NCBI RefSeq assembly: GCF_013116825.1
Contig: NZ_JABFNS010000001.1
Coordinates: 62,001 to 126,000, forward strand
Direction of reading: 5' to 3'
Origin: Myxococcus xanthus
Lineage (GTDB): Bacteria; Myxococcota; Myxococcia; Myxococcales; Myxococcaceae
DNA: 64,000 nucleotides
The translations under genes were made by a program, and so were the position numbers. Positions within the stretch are counted from its first letter, which is position 1. The number at the start of each line of letters is the position of its first letter. Shown piece by piece: positions 35,775 through 42,759 of the stretch. Below the pieces are notes generated by a model that saw only the letters and a program-made list of their open reading frames with translations, was not told the DNA's origin and did no database searches.

Positions 35775-35791
35775 ACGCAACTTAATTGCAA
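35775..35791 (+). promoter_or_regulatory. Operator-like dyad, site 3 of 5
   Basis: ACGCAACTTAATTGCAA, same length and centre as the other four sites, upstream of lipoprotein B. AT-rich centre in GC-rich surroundings. A further GCAA lies 4 bp to the left, so binding may extend. Confidence 0.6.
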
Positions 35792-35822
35792 TAACGCGGG
35801 AGGTCGGTTCGTCCCGGATGCG

Positions 35823-36470
35823 TTACTGCGCATGCTCGATGACCATGTGGAGTTCGGGCAGCGACGTGGGGCCGAGTTGGAGCGTGTACTGGATGCGGTC
35901 CGTCAGTTCGTAGCCGACCATGTGCTTCAGTTCGTCGCAGAAGCCGCCGGTGGCCTGGGCGCCGGCCTGGGACACGGTGGTGCTGATGGCCGTCTCGGTG
36001 AGGGTGACGGGCACGTCCGGGCTGCTCAGGTAGACGACGAAGTTGCCGGTGGCGAAGGCCTTGTAGCTGAACGTCCCCACGTACTGGCCGTTCTCGGGGA
36101 GGAGCTTCACCGTGTAGTAGGTGTGGAAGTCGTCCACGCGGGGATGACGGGTGGTGGTGGCGTTGACGGTGACGAAGGGACCGTTCGTCACGTGCCAGCA
36201 GGCGTGCTCGCCGTCGTCACCAAAGTCGAAGCCGTCGCCAGGGACGTGGTTCGGGTCCGGAACGCAGGCCAGGCCATCATCGGCGGCAACGTAGCCCTTG
36301 CTGCAGTGACACCAGTCGCCTGTGGGCTCCCGGTGGATGTGGCCGTTGGGCTCGCAGGGGTCGCCGGGCTCGATGTGGGCGGGGGCTTCGTCACCACCAC
36401 AGGCGACGGCCGCCGCGGCACACGCGGACAGGAAGAGGACTCGGAGGGTCGGGCGCATGAGGTACTTCAT
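35823..36470 (-). CDS. HACxH-domain lipoprotein C with EGF-like segment
   Basis: 215 residues. Signal MKYLMRPTLRVLFLSACAAAAVAC, where the lipobox AVAC gives Cys24. Residues 33-72 are Cys/His-rich and EGF-like (CEPNGHIHREPTGDWCHCSKGY, then LACVPDPNH). The shared domain starts EHACWHVTNGPF (HACWH 89-93) and continues FHTYYTVKLLPENGQYVGTF, NFVVYLSSPDVPVTL, GGFCDELKHMVGYEL and a final MVIEHAQ. With at least eight His and seven Cys in the mature protein, metal binding is plausible. An operator-like dyad lies 20-36 nt upstream of the start. Confidence 0.82.
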   Translation of the reverse strand: MKYLMRPTLRVLFLSACAAAAVACGGDEAPAHIEPGDPCEPNGHIHREPTGDWCHCSKGYVAADDGLACVPDPNHVPGDGFDFGDDGEHACWHVTNGPFVTVNATTTRHPRVDDFHTYYTVKLLPENGQYVGTFSYKAFATGNFVVYLSSPDVPVTLTETAISTTVSQAGAQATGGFCDELKHMVGYELTDRIQYTLQLGPTSLPELHMVIEHAQ

Positions 36471-36489
36471 ATGTGTCTCTTGGATTCAG

Positions 36490-36506
36490 ATGCAACTAAA
36501 GTGCAT
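36490..36506 (+). promoter_or_regulatory. Operator-like dyad, site 4 of 5
   Basis: ATGCAACTAAAGTGCAT: perfect ATGCA/TGCAT arms, same register as the other sites, directly upstream of lipoprotein C. The spacing to the start codon fits overlap with a promoter. Confidence 0.62.
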
Positions 36507-36530
36507 TTGTGTCCAGGTGCGCACGAGCGA

Positions 36531-36569
36531 AGGCCCACGGCGGGAGGAGGACGCTCCCTCTGTGGGCCT
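36531..36569 (-). terminator. Hairpin between lipoproteins D and C
   Basis: AGGCCCAC (36531-36538) and GTGGGCCT (36562-36569) form a perfect 8-bp stem, with further pairing between GGGAGG and CCTCCC-like inner segments. It follows the stop of lipoprotein D by 22 nt and precedes dyad site 4, so lipoprotein C probably has its own transcript. Confidence 0.5.
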
Positions 36570-36591
36570 CCAAGGCGCTCCGCGGGTCAGG

Positions 36592-37197
36592 TCAGTGGTG
36601 GTGACCCGCCTCCTCGATGATGAGGGTGAAGGCGGCGTTGGAGGGGAGGATGGAGCGGAACTCCAGGTAGTACTCGGTGTTGGCCTCGAGGTCCGCGATG
36701 TAGGCCGTCTTCAGGCTGGAGCAGGTCTCGGTGGGGACGGTGTAGCGGCACTCTTGCGCCACCTCGGTGCCGGTGGCGGCCTCGAAGATGCGCAGACCTC
36801 GCTGACGCGACAGGATGAAGGCGAACTCACCCGGTTCGTCCGGGAGGAACGAGACGCGACCGGCGTAGTTGAACGGCGAGCGCTGCGGCAGGGTGACCTG
36901 GTAGGCGGTGTGGGCCTGGCTGACATCCACCAGGACGGGCGCGTCCAGGGCGGCAGCGGTGATGGGGTCGAAGGGGCCGTATTCGGCGTGGTAGCACGCG
37001 TGCTCCACGACGTGCTCCAACTCCTCGGGCTCCTCGCAGGCGGGGAGCATGCTGAACAGGGCGTCGTCGTTGCTCTCTAGCGCGGCGGCCTCGGGGGCCA
37101 CGGGGGACTCCTCCTCGACAGGGGCGCCGCAGCCGGCGAGCAGGACGGCCACGCTGGTGGCGAGCAGGGACTGCTTGAAGGGGAACTCCAGCTTCAT
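36592..37197 (-). CDS. HACxH-domain lipoprotein D with poly-His end
   Basis: 201 residues from the ATG at 37197, which is preceded by AAGGAG. Signal MKLEFPFKQSLLATSVAVLLAGC. An acidic linker (25-60) leads to HACYH (66-70) and the shared domain: EYGPFDPITAAA, AHTAYQVTLPQRSPFNYAG, EFAFILSRQRG, QECRYTVPTETCSSLKTAYIADL, TEYYLEF and AFTLIIEEAGHHH. The protein ends in three His. The domain is nearly the whole mature protein, making this the simplest family member. It follows the small secreted protein gene in the same direction, 47 bp away, and probably shares its dyad-controlled promoter. Confidence 0.82.
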   Translation of the reverse strand: MKLEFPFKQSLLATSVAVLLAGCGAPVEEESPVAPEAAALESNDDALFSMLPACEEPEELEHVVEHACYHAEYGPFDPITAAALDAPVLVDVSQAHTAYQVTLPQRSPFNYAGRVSFLPDEPGEFAFILSRQRGLRIFEAATGTEVAQECRYTVPTETCSSLKTAYIADLEANTEYYLEFRSILPSNAAFTLIIEEAGHHH

Positions 37198-37244
37198 GGT
37201 GGTTGCTCCTTGGAGGGGTACTGCGGGGTGACAGGGGTGGGTGT

Positions 37245-37535
37245 TCAGTGGGTGGCGGGACGCAGGACGAGCCACGCGGCCACGACCTCGCCCGATGCCC
37301 GGCGCTCGGGGGGCAATTGCATGTGCGTGGTGCCCTCGCCGAGCCGCAGGTCGGCGGTGCGGCGGAAGGACTCCTGGAATGAGTCGCGGTCCGGGATGGT
37401 GACGCGCGCGACGCAGCCAGCCACGAAGCAACGAGGTGGCTCGGCCTGGACGGGCAGCACGTCGGCTTCCACCTGGGCATGCCACTTCGCCAGCGCCAGT
37501 CCCACGAGTCCCATGCTCCAGATGAGTCGGCTCAC
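37245..37535 (-). CDS. Small exported protein, first gene of the dyad-controlled group
   Basis: 96 residues from a GTG at 37535, chosen for GGAGG about 10 nt upstream and because it starts a hydrophobic segment (SRLIWSMGLVGLALAKWH). The mature part contains EADVLPVQAEPPRCFVAGCVARVTIP with a Cys pair and ends WLVLRPATH. No known family. It lacks the HACxH motif but sits directly upstream of lipoprotein D and downstream of dyad site 5, so it is probably part of the same regulated unit. A longer frame to 37631 would run into the dyad. Confidence 0.6.
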   Translation of the reverse strand: MSRLIWSMGLVGLALAKWHAQVEADVLPVQAEPPRCFVAGCVARVTIPDRDSFQESFRRTADLRLGEGTTHMQLPPERRASGEVVAAWLVLRPATH

Positions 37536-37631
37536 GATGACGCGCCCTCCTTCGTGGCAGGACGGAGCTCTGCCGTCCCAGCCAGATCCCCATTCCAGGA
37601 ACGCTCGCGACAATGTGACACCACGATTCAT

Positions 37632-37648
37632 GTGTAATCAAGTTGCGT
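37632..37648 (-). promoter_or_regulatory. Operator-like dyad, site 5 of 5
   Basis: On the minus strand ACGCAACTTGATTACAC, the least symmetric of the five but sharing the GCAAC half exactly; it is near-identical to site 3 over its first 10 bases. It lies about 100 nt upstream of the small exported protein start. Confidence 0.5.
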
Positions 37649-37705
37649 TTAAGGGGCGAAGCGGTGGTGTGAGGACGTGCGCGGAGGGGGCGTCGCGCCG
37701 TAGTG

Positions 37706-37735
37706 GGTCTTTGAAGACCTCGTGTTTCTTGTTTT
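37706..37735 (+). terminator. Inverted repeat with T-rich tail
   Basis: GGTCTT-TG-AAGACC (37706-37719) is followed by a T-rich stretch ending in TTTTTT. It looks like an intrinsic terminator on the plus strand, but the loop is too tight for the full stem and no plus-strand gene ends nearby. It may instead be a leader attenuator of the downstream gene. Confidence 0.3.
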
Positions 37736-37847
37736 TTAGGAGAGTGGGTTGCCGGTCACGAACCTCATCCACTAGGACCGTTGCACGCGCTCGGTCCGCG
37801 CGTGCGGCGGCCCCGCATGGCCGCCCCTCTCACGCCGAGGTCACTCC

Positions 37848-38711
37848 ATGGGATTTGCGTCCTTCTTGTTGCGCGTGGTGGTGCTGGTCGTCCTGGCTGT
37901 TCCCTCGTGGGCCCAGGCGGGCTCATACCTACGGGTCGTCAGCTGGAACCTGCGTCACGAGGGGTGGACCGCGGAGCAGACGTATCGCGAGGACGCGGAG
38001 CAGATCTGGCGGCAGTACGGCGCGAACAGCAATTCCAACAACGGCTGTGACCTGGTGTTCCTGCAAGAGGTGATGAATGCCAGCGTGGCTCCGGCCATCG
38101 TGGCGGAGCTCAACGCGGTCTCCGGCGTGAAGTGGCGCTATGCGCAGACGCCGCTCATCGGGCGCTCATCGTACAAGGAAATCTACGCGGTGCTGTACCG
38201 GGAGGACACGGTGTCGCTGCTGTCATCCAGTGTGTATGGGGACACCGGCGACACGTTCGAGCGCGAGCCGCAAATCGTCCGCGTGCGACACACGCCCACG
38301 GGCGCGGACTACACGTTCATCAACTGGCACACCGTCTGGGGCAATCCCTCCGACCGCGACGCCGAGGTGAAACAGATTGGCGCGGTGTTCAAGTCGGTGC
38401 AGGACGCCAGCCGCACTGACCAGGACGTCATCCTGGTGGGGGACCACAACATGGCGTGCACGGCGGCGTCCTGGGCGAACCTGGTGGCGCTGTCTCCCAC
38501 GGTGGAATGCAAGCTGAACGTGGCCACCACCATCAACCTGAGTGGTGGCTACGTGAATGCCTACGACCACTTCTGGATGCAGCCCGAATACGTGACAGAG
38601 TTCTCCTCGGCGGGGCGCGATTACATCGGGAACACGCGGGACTTCGTCACCCGCCTGTCAGACCACGCGCCCATCTATCTGACGCTGTATTCCGCCAGCG
38701 ATACGGATTGA
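37848..38711 (+). CDS. Secreted endonuclease/exonuclease/phosphatase-fold protein
   Basis: 287 residues with a cleavable signal peptide (MGFASFLLRVVVLVVLAVPSWAQA). The EEP fold signature is visible in order: LRVVSWNLRHEG (metal-binding Asn), LVFLQEVMNAS (metal-binding Glu), TFINWHTVWGNPSDRD, VILVGDHNMACTA (GDxN motif) and RLSDHAPIYLTL (catalytic Asp-His). Related enzymes are DNase I, sphingomyelinase and cytolethal distending toxin B, so extracellular nuclease or phospholipase-type activity is likely. For a predatory bacterium a secreted nuclease is sensible, but this is inference. Confidence 0.88.
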   Translation: MGFASFLLRVVVLVVLAVPSWAQAGSYLRVVSWNLRHEGWTAEQTYREDAEQIWRQYGANSNSNNGCDLVFLQEVMNASVAPAIVAELNAVSGVKWRYAQTPLIGRSSYKEIYAVLYREDTVSLLSSSVYGDTGDTFEREPQIVRVRHTPTGADYTFINWHTVWGNPSDRDAEVKQIGAVFKSVQDASRTDQDVILVGDHNMACTAASWANLVALSPTVECKLNVATTINLSGGYVNAYDHFWMQPEYVTEFSSAGRDYIGNTRDFVTRLSDHAPIYLTLYSASDTD

Positions 38712-38715
38712 GACC

Positions 38716-40428
38716 TTGAAACGTCGCGCATGGGGTGTGGGGGGCGCCGCGCTGGTGTTGGCCGCGCTCGTGCTGTGGTGGCTGTGGCCCGCGGACGTCG
38801 CCGCGCCGGTGACGCCCGCGCGCGCGCCCGTTGTACGCACGGAAGCCCCAACCCCCGTGAGCCCGCCGCCGCCCGTGGAGCTGGAGCCCCCGCACTCAGA
38901 GGGACTGGTTCTGCGCGTGGTGCTGCAAGGGGATGTGCCCTTCCAGGGAGAGGCCCGCGTGGGCGAGGCCTCCATCTCCGACGCGGACCGGCACGTGTGG
39001 GAAGTGTCGAAGCGCGAGGGGCGCCAGGGCGCCGGGCCTGTGCGGCTGGAGGACCTGGCCAACGTGTTGGAGTGGCGGCCCGTGGAGGTGACGCCGTCCG
39101 CGACGGGGGGGACGTTGGGACCGGTGCTCGTTCCCGTGGTACCGCTCTACCGGGTGGTGGCCTGGGCAGCGGATGGAACGTTCTGGCTGGGCGACGTGGT
39201 GCTTGAGGAGGGGGGCACCACGGGCGTCGTGGAGGCCGTGCTGCCTGCCCGGGCGCCCACCGGTGTGCGGGTGCGGCTCACGGGCGTGCGACCCGAGCAT
39301 GGCCCGTTCTCACTTCGTGTGGTGCGTGGTGTGTCCCGGGATGTTCGCGACGCGGAGCGCGCGAGCGAACTGTTGCCCGTGATTCGGCATGTCGCGCCGG
39401 ACATCGCCTCCGCGCTCGCGGACGGTACGGCGCTTCCGCTCCCTGTGGGGAAGTCGCTGGAGTTGCTGCCATTGCCCACGGACCCCGCCGTGGGGTTGGT
39501 ACTCCGGAGCGCGGCGGGAAGGGAAAGCGCGTGGGTGGAGGTGCCTCTGCGCGAGGGGCGTGTGGAGCCGGTGGTGCTGGACGTGGGTTCGCTCTTTCCT
39601 GAAGGCGTGGGTGAGGCGGTGACGCTGCGGGGGACGGTGGAGCTGGAAGGAACGTTCCGTCCACCGGAAGGCGCGAGGCTCCTGGGGCCGGGGGACGTGG
39701 AAATCCCGCTCGCGCAGGATGGGCGCTTTGTCGCGTCAAGGCTGCCGTCCTGGGAGCCGTCCCGTTTCCGCGTCGAGGTGGCATCGCCCGTTTCCAGACG
39801 TCCGGTGACCGCGACGGAACAGGCTTTCGATTTCAGGCCCGAACCGGGTGTGCGGGACGCAGAGGTGACGTGGCGCGTGAAGGCCTACCGGTGGCTCGTG
39901 CTGCGCATGGATGCCGCCATGCGGGCACAGATAGAGGCACGGACCCGGAAGCCCTATCCCGTGTTCGTCCTCCAACGGTGGCACCACGAGAAGCAGTGGG
40001 AGTTGGCCTCCGCCGGCGCATACATCCAGGAGGAGGATGGGATGGCTGTGTCCATCCAGGAGCCTGGGCGCTATCGGCTGCTGGTGTCCTTCTCTGTTCA
40101 CGAGGTCTACACCAGCACCGCCGCGGACGTGGGCGAGGACATGGTGGACGGCACCGTCACCTTCCAGGTGGACGTGGAGGGGAACGATTGCGAGGTGCTC
40201 GTCACGGATGGGCGCAAACCGGTGTTCGGCGCGCGCGTCACCGCATCCAGTGACGTGAGCTCACTGCCTCCCGCGTGGGGACTCACGGATGCGCGGGGAC
40301 GTTGGCGGTTGGGGCGCGTGAGGCCGTTCGGCCTTCACCTGGAGGTGGAGGCGGAGGGATACGCGCCCTGGACAGGGGAAGTCGCCGAGGCCTGCCGGCG
40401 AGAAGGCGAGGTTCGCGTCCAGCTTTAG
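38716..40428 (+). CDS. Membrane-anchored protein with carboxypeptidase-regulatory-like domain
   Basis: 570 residues from a TTG at 38716, 4 nt after the upstream stop. The N terminus MKRRAWGVGGAALVLAALVL is a single membrane anchor, followed by a Pro-rich linker (about 30-65) and a long beta-rich periplasmic part made of several Ig-like segments. The last about 80 residues (CEVLVTDGRKPVFGARVTAS, LTDARGRWRLGRVRPFGLHLE) fit the CarboxypepD_reg-like fold. It is probably cotranscribed with the nuclease-fold gene. Function unknown. Confidence 0.72.
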   Translation: MKRRAWGVGGAALVLAALVLWWLWPADVAAPVTPARAPVVRTEAPTPVSPPPPVELEPPHSEGLVLRVVLQGDVPFQGEARVGEASISDADRHVWEVSKREGRQGAGPVRLEDLANVLEWRPVEVTPSATGGTLGPVLVPVVPLYRVVAWAADGTFWLGDVVLEEGGTTGVVEAVLPARAPTGVRVRLTGVRPEHGPFSLRVVRGVSRDVRDAERASELLPVIRHVAPDIASALADGTALPLPVGKSLELLPLPTDPAVGLVLRSAAGRESAWVEVPLREGRVEPVVLDVGSLFPEGVGEAVTLRGTVELEGTFRPPEGARLLGPGDVEIPLAQDGRFVASRLPSWEPSRFRVEVASPVSRRPVTATEQAFDFRPEPGVRDAEVTWRVKAYRWLVLRMDAAMRAQIEARTRKPYPVFVLQRWHHEKQWELASAGAYIQEEDGMAVSIQEPGRYRLLVSFSVHEVYTSTAADVGEDMVDGTVTFQVDVEGNDCEVLVTDGRKPVFGARVTASSDVSSLPPAWGLTDARGRWRLGRVRPFGLHLEVEAEGYAPWTGEVAEACRREGEVRVQL

Positions 40429-40447
40429 GGGAGACCCCGCTCGAGGC

Positions 40448-40625
40448 GCCGGTTATGCCGCACGGAGCGCTCGCGCTGGACGAACTGCGCGGCCTCCAGC
40501 CGGCTCAGCCGGGGTGGGGCGATGCCGCCCATCCGCTCCGCGAGGATGTTGACGGGAAGGAGGCTCTCCGCCTTCAGCCACCAGATGGCCTGGACCTTCA
40601 TCGGGTCCAACTGGGAGTGAGATAG
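40448..40625 (-). pseudogene. Duplicated fragment of the MarR-family regulator gene
   Basis: 178 nt nearly identical to 48506-48695 inside the intact MarR gene, in the same orientation. It encodes the wing-helix core (LDPMKVQAIWWLKAESLLPV, GGIAPPRLSR, LEAAQFVQRERSVRH) with neither start nor end of the gene. It differs by an in-frame 12-nt deletion (loss of LLDR) between two AGCCGG repeats. It marks one edge of the accessory island. Confidence 0.85.
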
Positions 40626-40751
40626 CGCGCTCGCGGAGCGTTTCACAGGGGGGCAGGCGCAGTTTCGCGCTTCGGGAAGTCGATGTCGAGGAGCCACTCG
40701 CGCCGACGCGTCTGGGGAATCCCACCGTGCGGCGCTTACGACCAGGCGCAT

Positions 40752-41654
40752 TCAATCTGGGATTCGATGGCCAAAGAAGTAGCGGACACCGGGCTGATAC
40801 TTGTCGGCATCCCCCCGTTCGAGGAATTCCTCGATAATTGCAGCCGCAGTGAGGTTCTGCAGTCGGCCAGAGCCATCGAAGAATCCGCGAAAATCCAATC
40901 CTGTGGTGCCTTCGAGGAGCATACGCCCTACCTCGATGCGGTCCGGGTGTATACAAGTGCGAACCCGTGTCAGGAGGCGCTGTGCGACAGCCCCAATATC
41001 CAAGCGTCCCCCCTCCCAAAGCGCATCTTGCTCGAAGAGCTTCTGGGTGGAAACAACCTCCTGGAATGTGCTTTCGACCAGGTTGAGGTACTCCTCCTTC
41101 ATGAACAATGGCGTGGACTCCTCGAAGGGGGGCGGCAATTCGTTGGATTCCCACACAACCCGGGGGCCGTGCCAAATTGCCCCCGGCTCGGGCTCCAGCA
41201 TCAGTGAAATGTAGTATTCCACTTCGGATTCAACTTTTCGGTCCTTCAGTTCCCGATAATGGCGAATCAAGTGGGGCACGCCCCACACGCCGGCCGAGCG
41301 TGAAAGGATCTCGCAGAAGTAACGTCGGGTGTATGGACTATGTTCATCAGACTTCAGCAACTCCTCGGAGGAGGCTTCAATCTCACGTATGACGGAGTAG
41401 GGGGCGGCGTAGGATAGGAGCGTCGCACAGACGTTCCAGAGCTCCGCGTCCCGTTCCTGATGCATCAGTCTGACGAGCATCCGAGAGACTTCGAACCTGC
41501 CTTGCTGGAGGTTTGCCAGGACACAAGGAATTACACGCCAGGGATCATCACTGGCGAGGTGACGCGGGTCCGCGACGTCGGGCGGTGGTGGCTTTGCGAA
41601 ATGTAGACCATGACCCCAAGGGAGAAAGCTGTGCCGAAGATAGGAAGGGCGCAT
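40752..41654 (-). CDS. Putative immunity protein for the PAAR-like toxin
   Basis: 300 residues, soluble, mostly helical and acidic, with HEAT-like stretches (DDPWRVIPCVLANLQQGRFE, ELWNVCATLLSYAAPYSVI, YCEIL-like RRYFCEILSRSAGVWGVPHL). Its start lies 4 nt after the toxin stop, the usual placement of an immunity gene. Base composition is visibly less GC-rich than its neighbours, as often seen for immunity genes acquired with their toxin. The fold resembles Imm47-type immunity proteins, but I cannot confirm the family. Expected to protect the producer and its kin by binding the toxin domain. Confidence 0.65.
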   Translation of the reverse strand: MRPSYLRHSFLPWGHGLHFAKPPPPDVADPRHLASDDPWRVIPCVLANLQQGRFEVSRMLVRLMHQERDAELWNVCATLLSYAAPYSVIREIEASSEELLKSDEHSPYTRRYFCEILSRSAGVWGVPHLIRHYRELKDRKVESEVEYYISLMLEPEPGAIWHGPRVVWESNELPPPFEESTPLFMKEEYLNLVESTFQEVVSTQKLFEQDALWEGGRLDIGAVAQRLLTRVRTCIHPDRIEVGRMLLEGTTGLDFRGFFDGSGRLQNLTAAAIIEEFLERGDADKYQPGVRYFFGHRIPD

Positions 41655-41658
41655 GGAC

Positions 41659-42759
41659 TCACCGAAAAAGCAGCTTACGTTCGTCGTTCTTGGGAGGCAT
41701 CATGTTCTGAAGGCGAGTCTGGGTATCTTCAATTTCCAGGCAGTCACCTTTGAGGACGCTAGTGGGAACGAGGTTTTGAACCGAGTAGGGGCATCCGCCG
41801 GCATCCGCCGGGGTCATGTGGTTTATTTTGTCGTTCCTGGGGATGGCATGCCCCTTCAGGCGCCAATCTTCGATTGATTGCATTCGGGCTGAATCCCAGC
41901 GTCCACCGTCCTTGGTGTTTCCTGCCAGCCCAGGCTGCAGAACCTTGAAGTGGACACCACACCCCTGGTCCGGAGGGTTGTGCACGTTGGGGCAGTCGGG
42001 GTGCTTCTGTCGGAGCTCCTGGAGCTTCTTGAAGTCGCGCTCGCACTCGTCTCCCATGCGGATGATGTTGTCCTTGACGGGAAGGCCGGACTTCGCGTCG
42101 AGCTTGTTTGCCCAGGGGGGCATCGGCATCCTGCCCTCCGCGACCTGCTGGAGAATGCCCTGCATCTCCGCACGTCGACTCATCCGGTATTGCGCGATAC
42201 GCCCGTAGAATTCCATCTCCGGCACTGTCTCGAAGGGTTGGCCGGTCACCGGGTCCTTCTGATTCTCGTGGAGCGGCCCGTTGCAACACGGGCAGGCGTT
42301 GAAGGTGGCCTGGCCTGGGCTGCTCGTGGCACCCTGCGCGAGGTTGGGGGAGGGGACGGCGTTGTTCGCGTTGCTGCCGTGGTTGGAGGTCGTGAGGTCG
42401 ATATGTCTCGGGACATTCTTGCCCTCGAAATGGACATCCATCGACCATGAGATGAAGTGGGTCTTCCCCGTAATCTGATGGGAGATGAGGCCCGCTCCGA
42501 AGTTGCGCGTGGCGGCCTCGTTCCCCAGCGGGGACGTCGCGTAATAGGACTGGTCTCGCAACATGACGGGCTTGCCGTTGATGGTGACACGCTTGCTGCC
42601 CTGCTTCATGTCCCGGGAGAAGGACGTATTCGGGTAGGGCACCGGCACCGGCCCCGCTGGCGGTGGGGGAGGGCTCATGCACACGTCCGGGAAGGCCGCC
42701 ACCACCTTCCCGTCCCCGTCAGCGCAGGCCACCTCGTTGCCATCGGCGAATACCTTCAT
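41659..42759 (-). CDS. T6SS PAAR-like (DUF4150) effector with C-terminal toxin domain
   Basis: 366 residues. The N-terminal DUF4150 PAAR-like domain (about 1-130: VFADGNEVACADGDGKVVAAFPDVC, PVPYPNTSFSRDM, GKPVMLRDQSYYATSPLGNEAATRN) forms the spike tip for secretion. A middle region has NACPCCNGPLHENQ. The C-terminal about 130 residues end with HAIPRNDKINHMTPADAGGC, then PYSVQNLVPTSVLKGDCLEIED. This His/Cys/Asp-bearing block is probably the toxin active region, with some similarity in pattern to HNH-like nucleases, but the activity is not assigned. It overlaps the ketosynthase-like gene by 1 nt (TGATG) and is followed by the immunity gene. Confidence 0.82.
   Translation of the reverse strand: MKVFADGNEVACADGDGKVVAAFPDVCMSPPPPPAGPVPVPYPNTSFSRDMKQGSKRVTINGKPVMLRDQSYYATSPLGNEAATRNFGAGLISHQITGKTHFISWSMDVHFEGKNVPRHIDLTTSNHGSNANNAVPSPNLAQGATSSPGQATFNACPCCNGPLHENQKDPVTGQPFETVPEMEFYGRIAQYRMSRRAEMQGILQQVAEGRMPMPPWANKLDAKSGLPVKDNIIRMGDECERDFKKLQELRQKHPDCPNVHNPPDQGCGVHFKVLQPGLAGNTKDGGRWDSARMQSIEDWRLKGHAIPRNDKINHMTPADAGGCPYSVQNLVPTSVLKGDCLEIEDTQTRLQNMMPPKNDERKLLFR
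41791..41810. repeat. 10-bp perfect tandem duplication in toxin domain
   Basis: GCATCCGCCG occurs twice in tandem inside the toxin-encoding end, in the PADAGGC segment. The short duplication is in coding sequence and could shift frame if copy number changed, making this toxin domain easy to inactivate. Confidence 0.7.

Larger units (their letters stand above)
37536..37847. other. Intergenic region between divergent genes
   Basis: About 310 bp between the small exported protein gene (leftward) and the nuclease/phosphatase-like gene (rightward). It contains dyad site 5 near the left end and an inverted repeat at 37706-37719 followed by a T-rich tract. No gene was recognised in it. Confidence 0.5.

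Noticed and set aside
40683..41207. Plus-strand frame within the immunity gene region
   Set aside because: Antisense to a minus-strand gene that has correct operon spacing behind the toxin gene; no ribosome site or domain.
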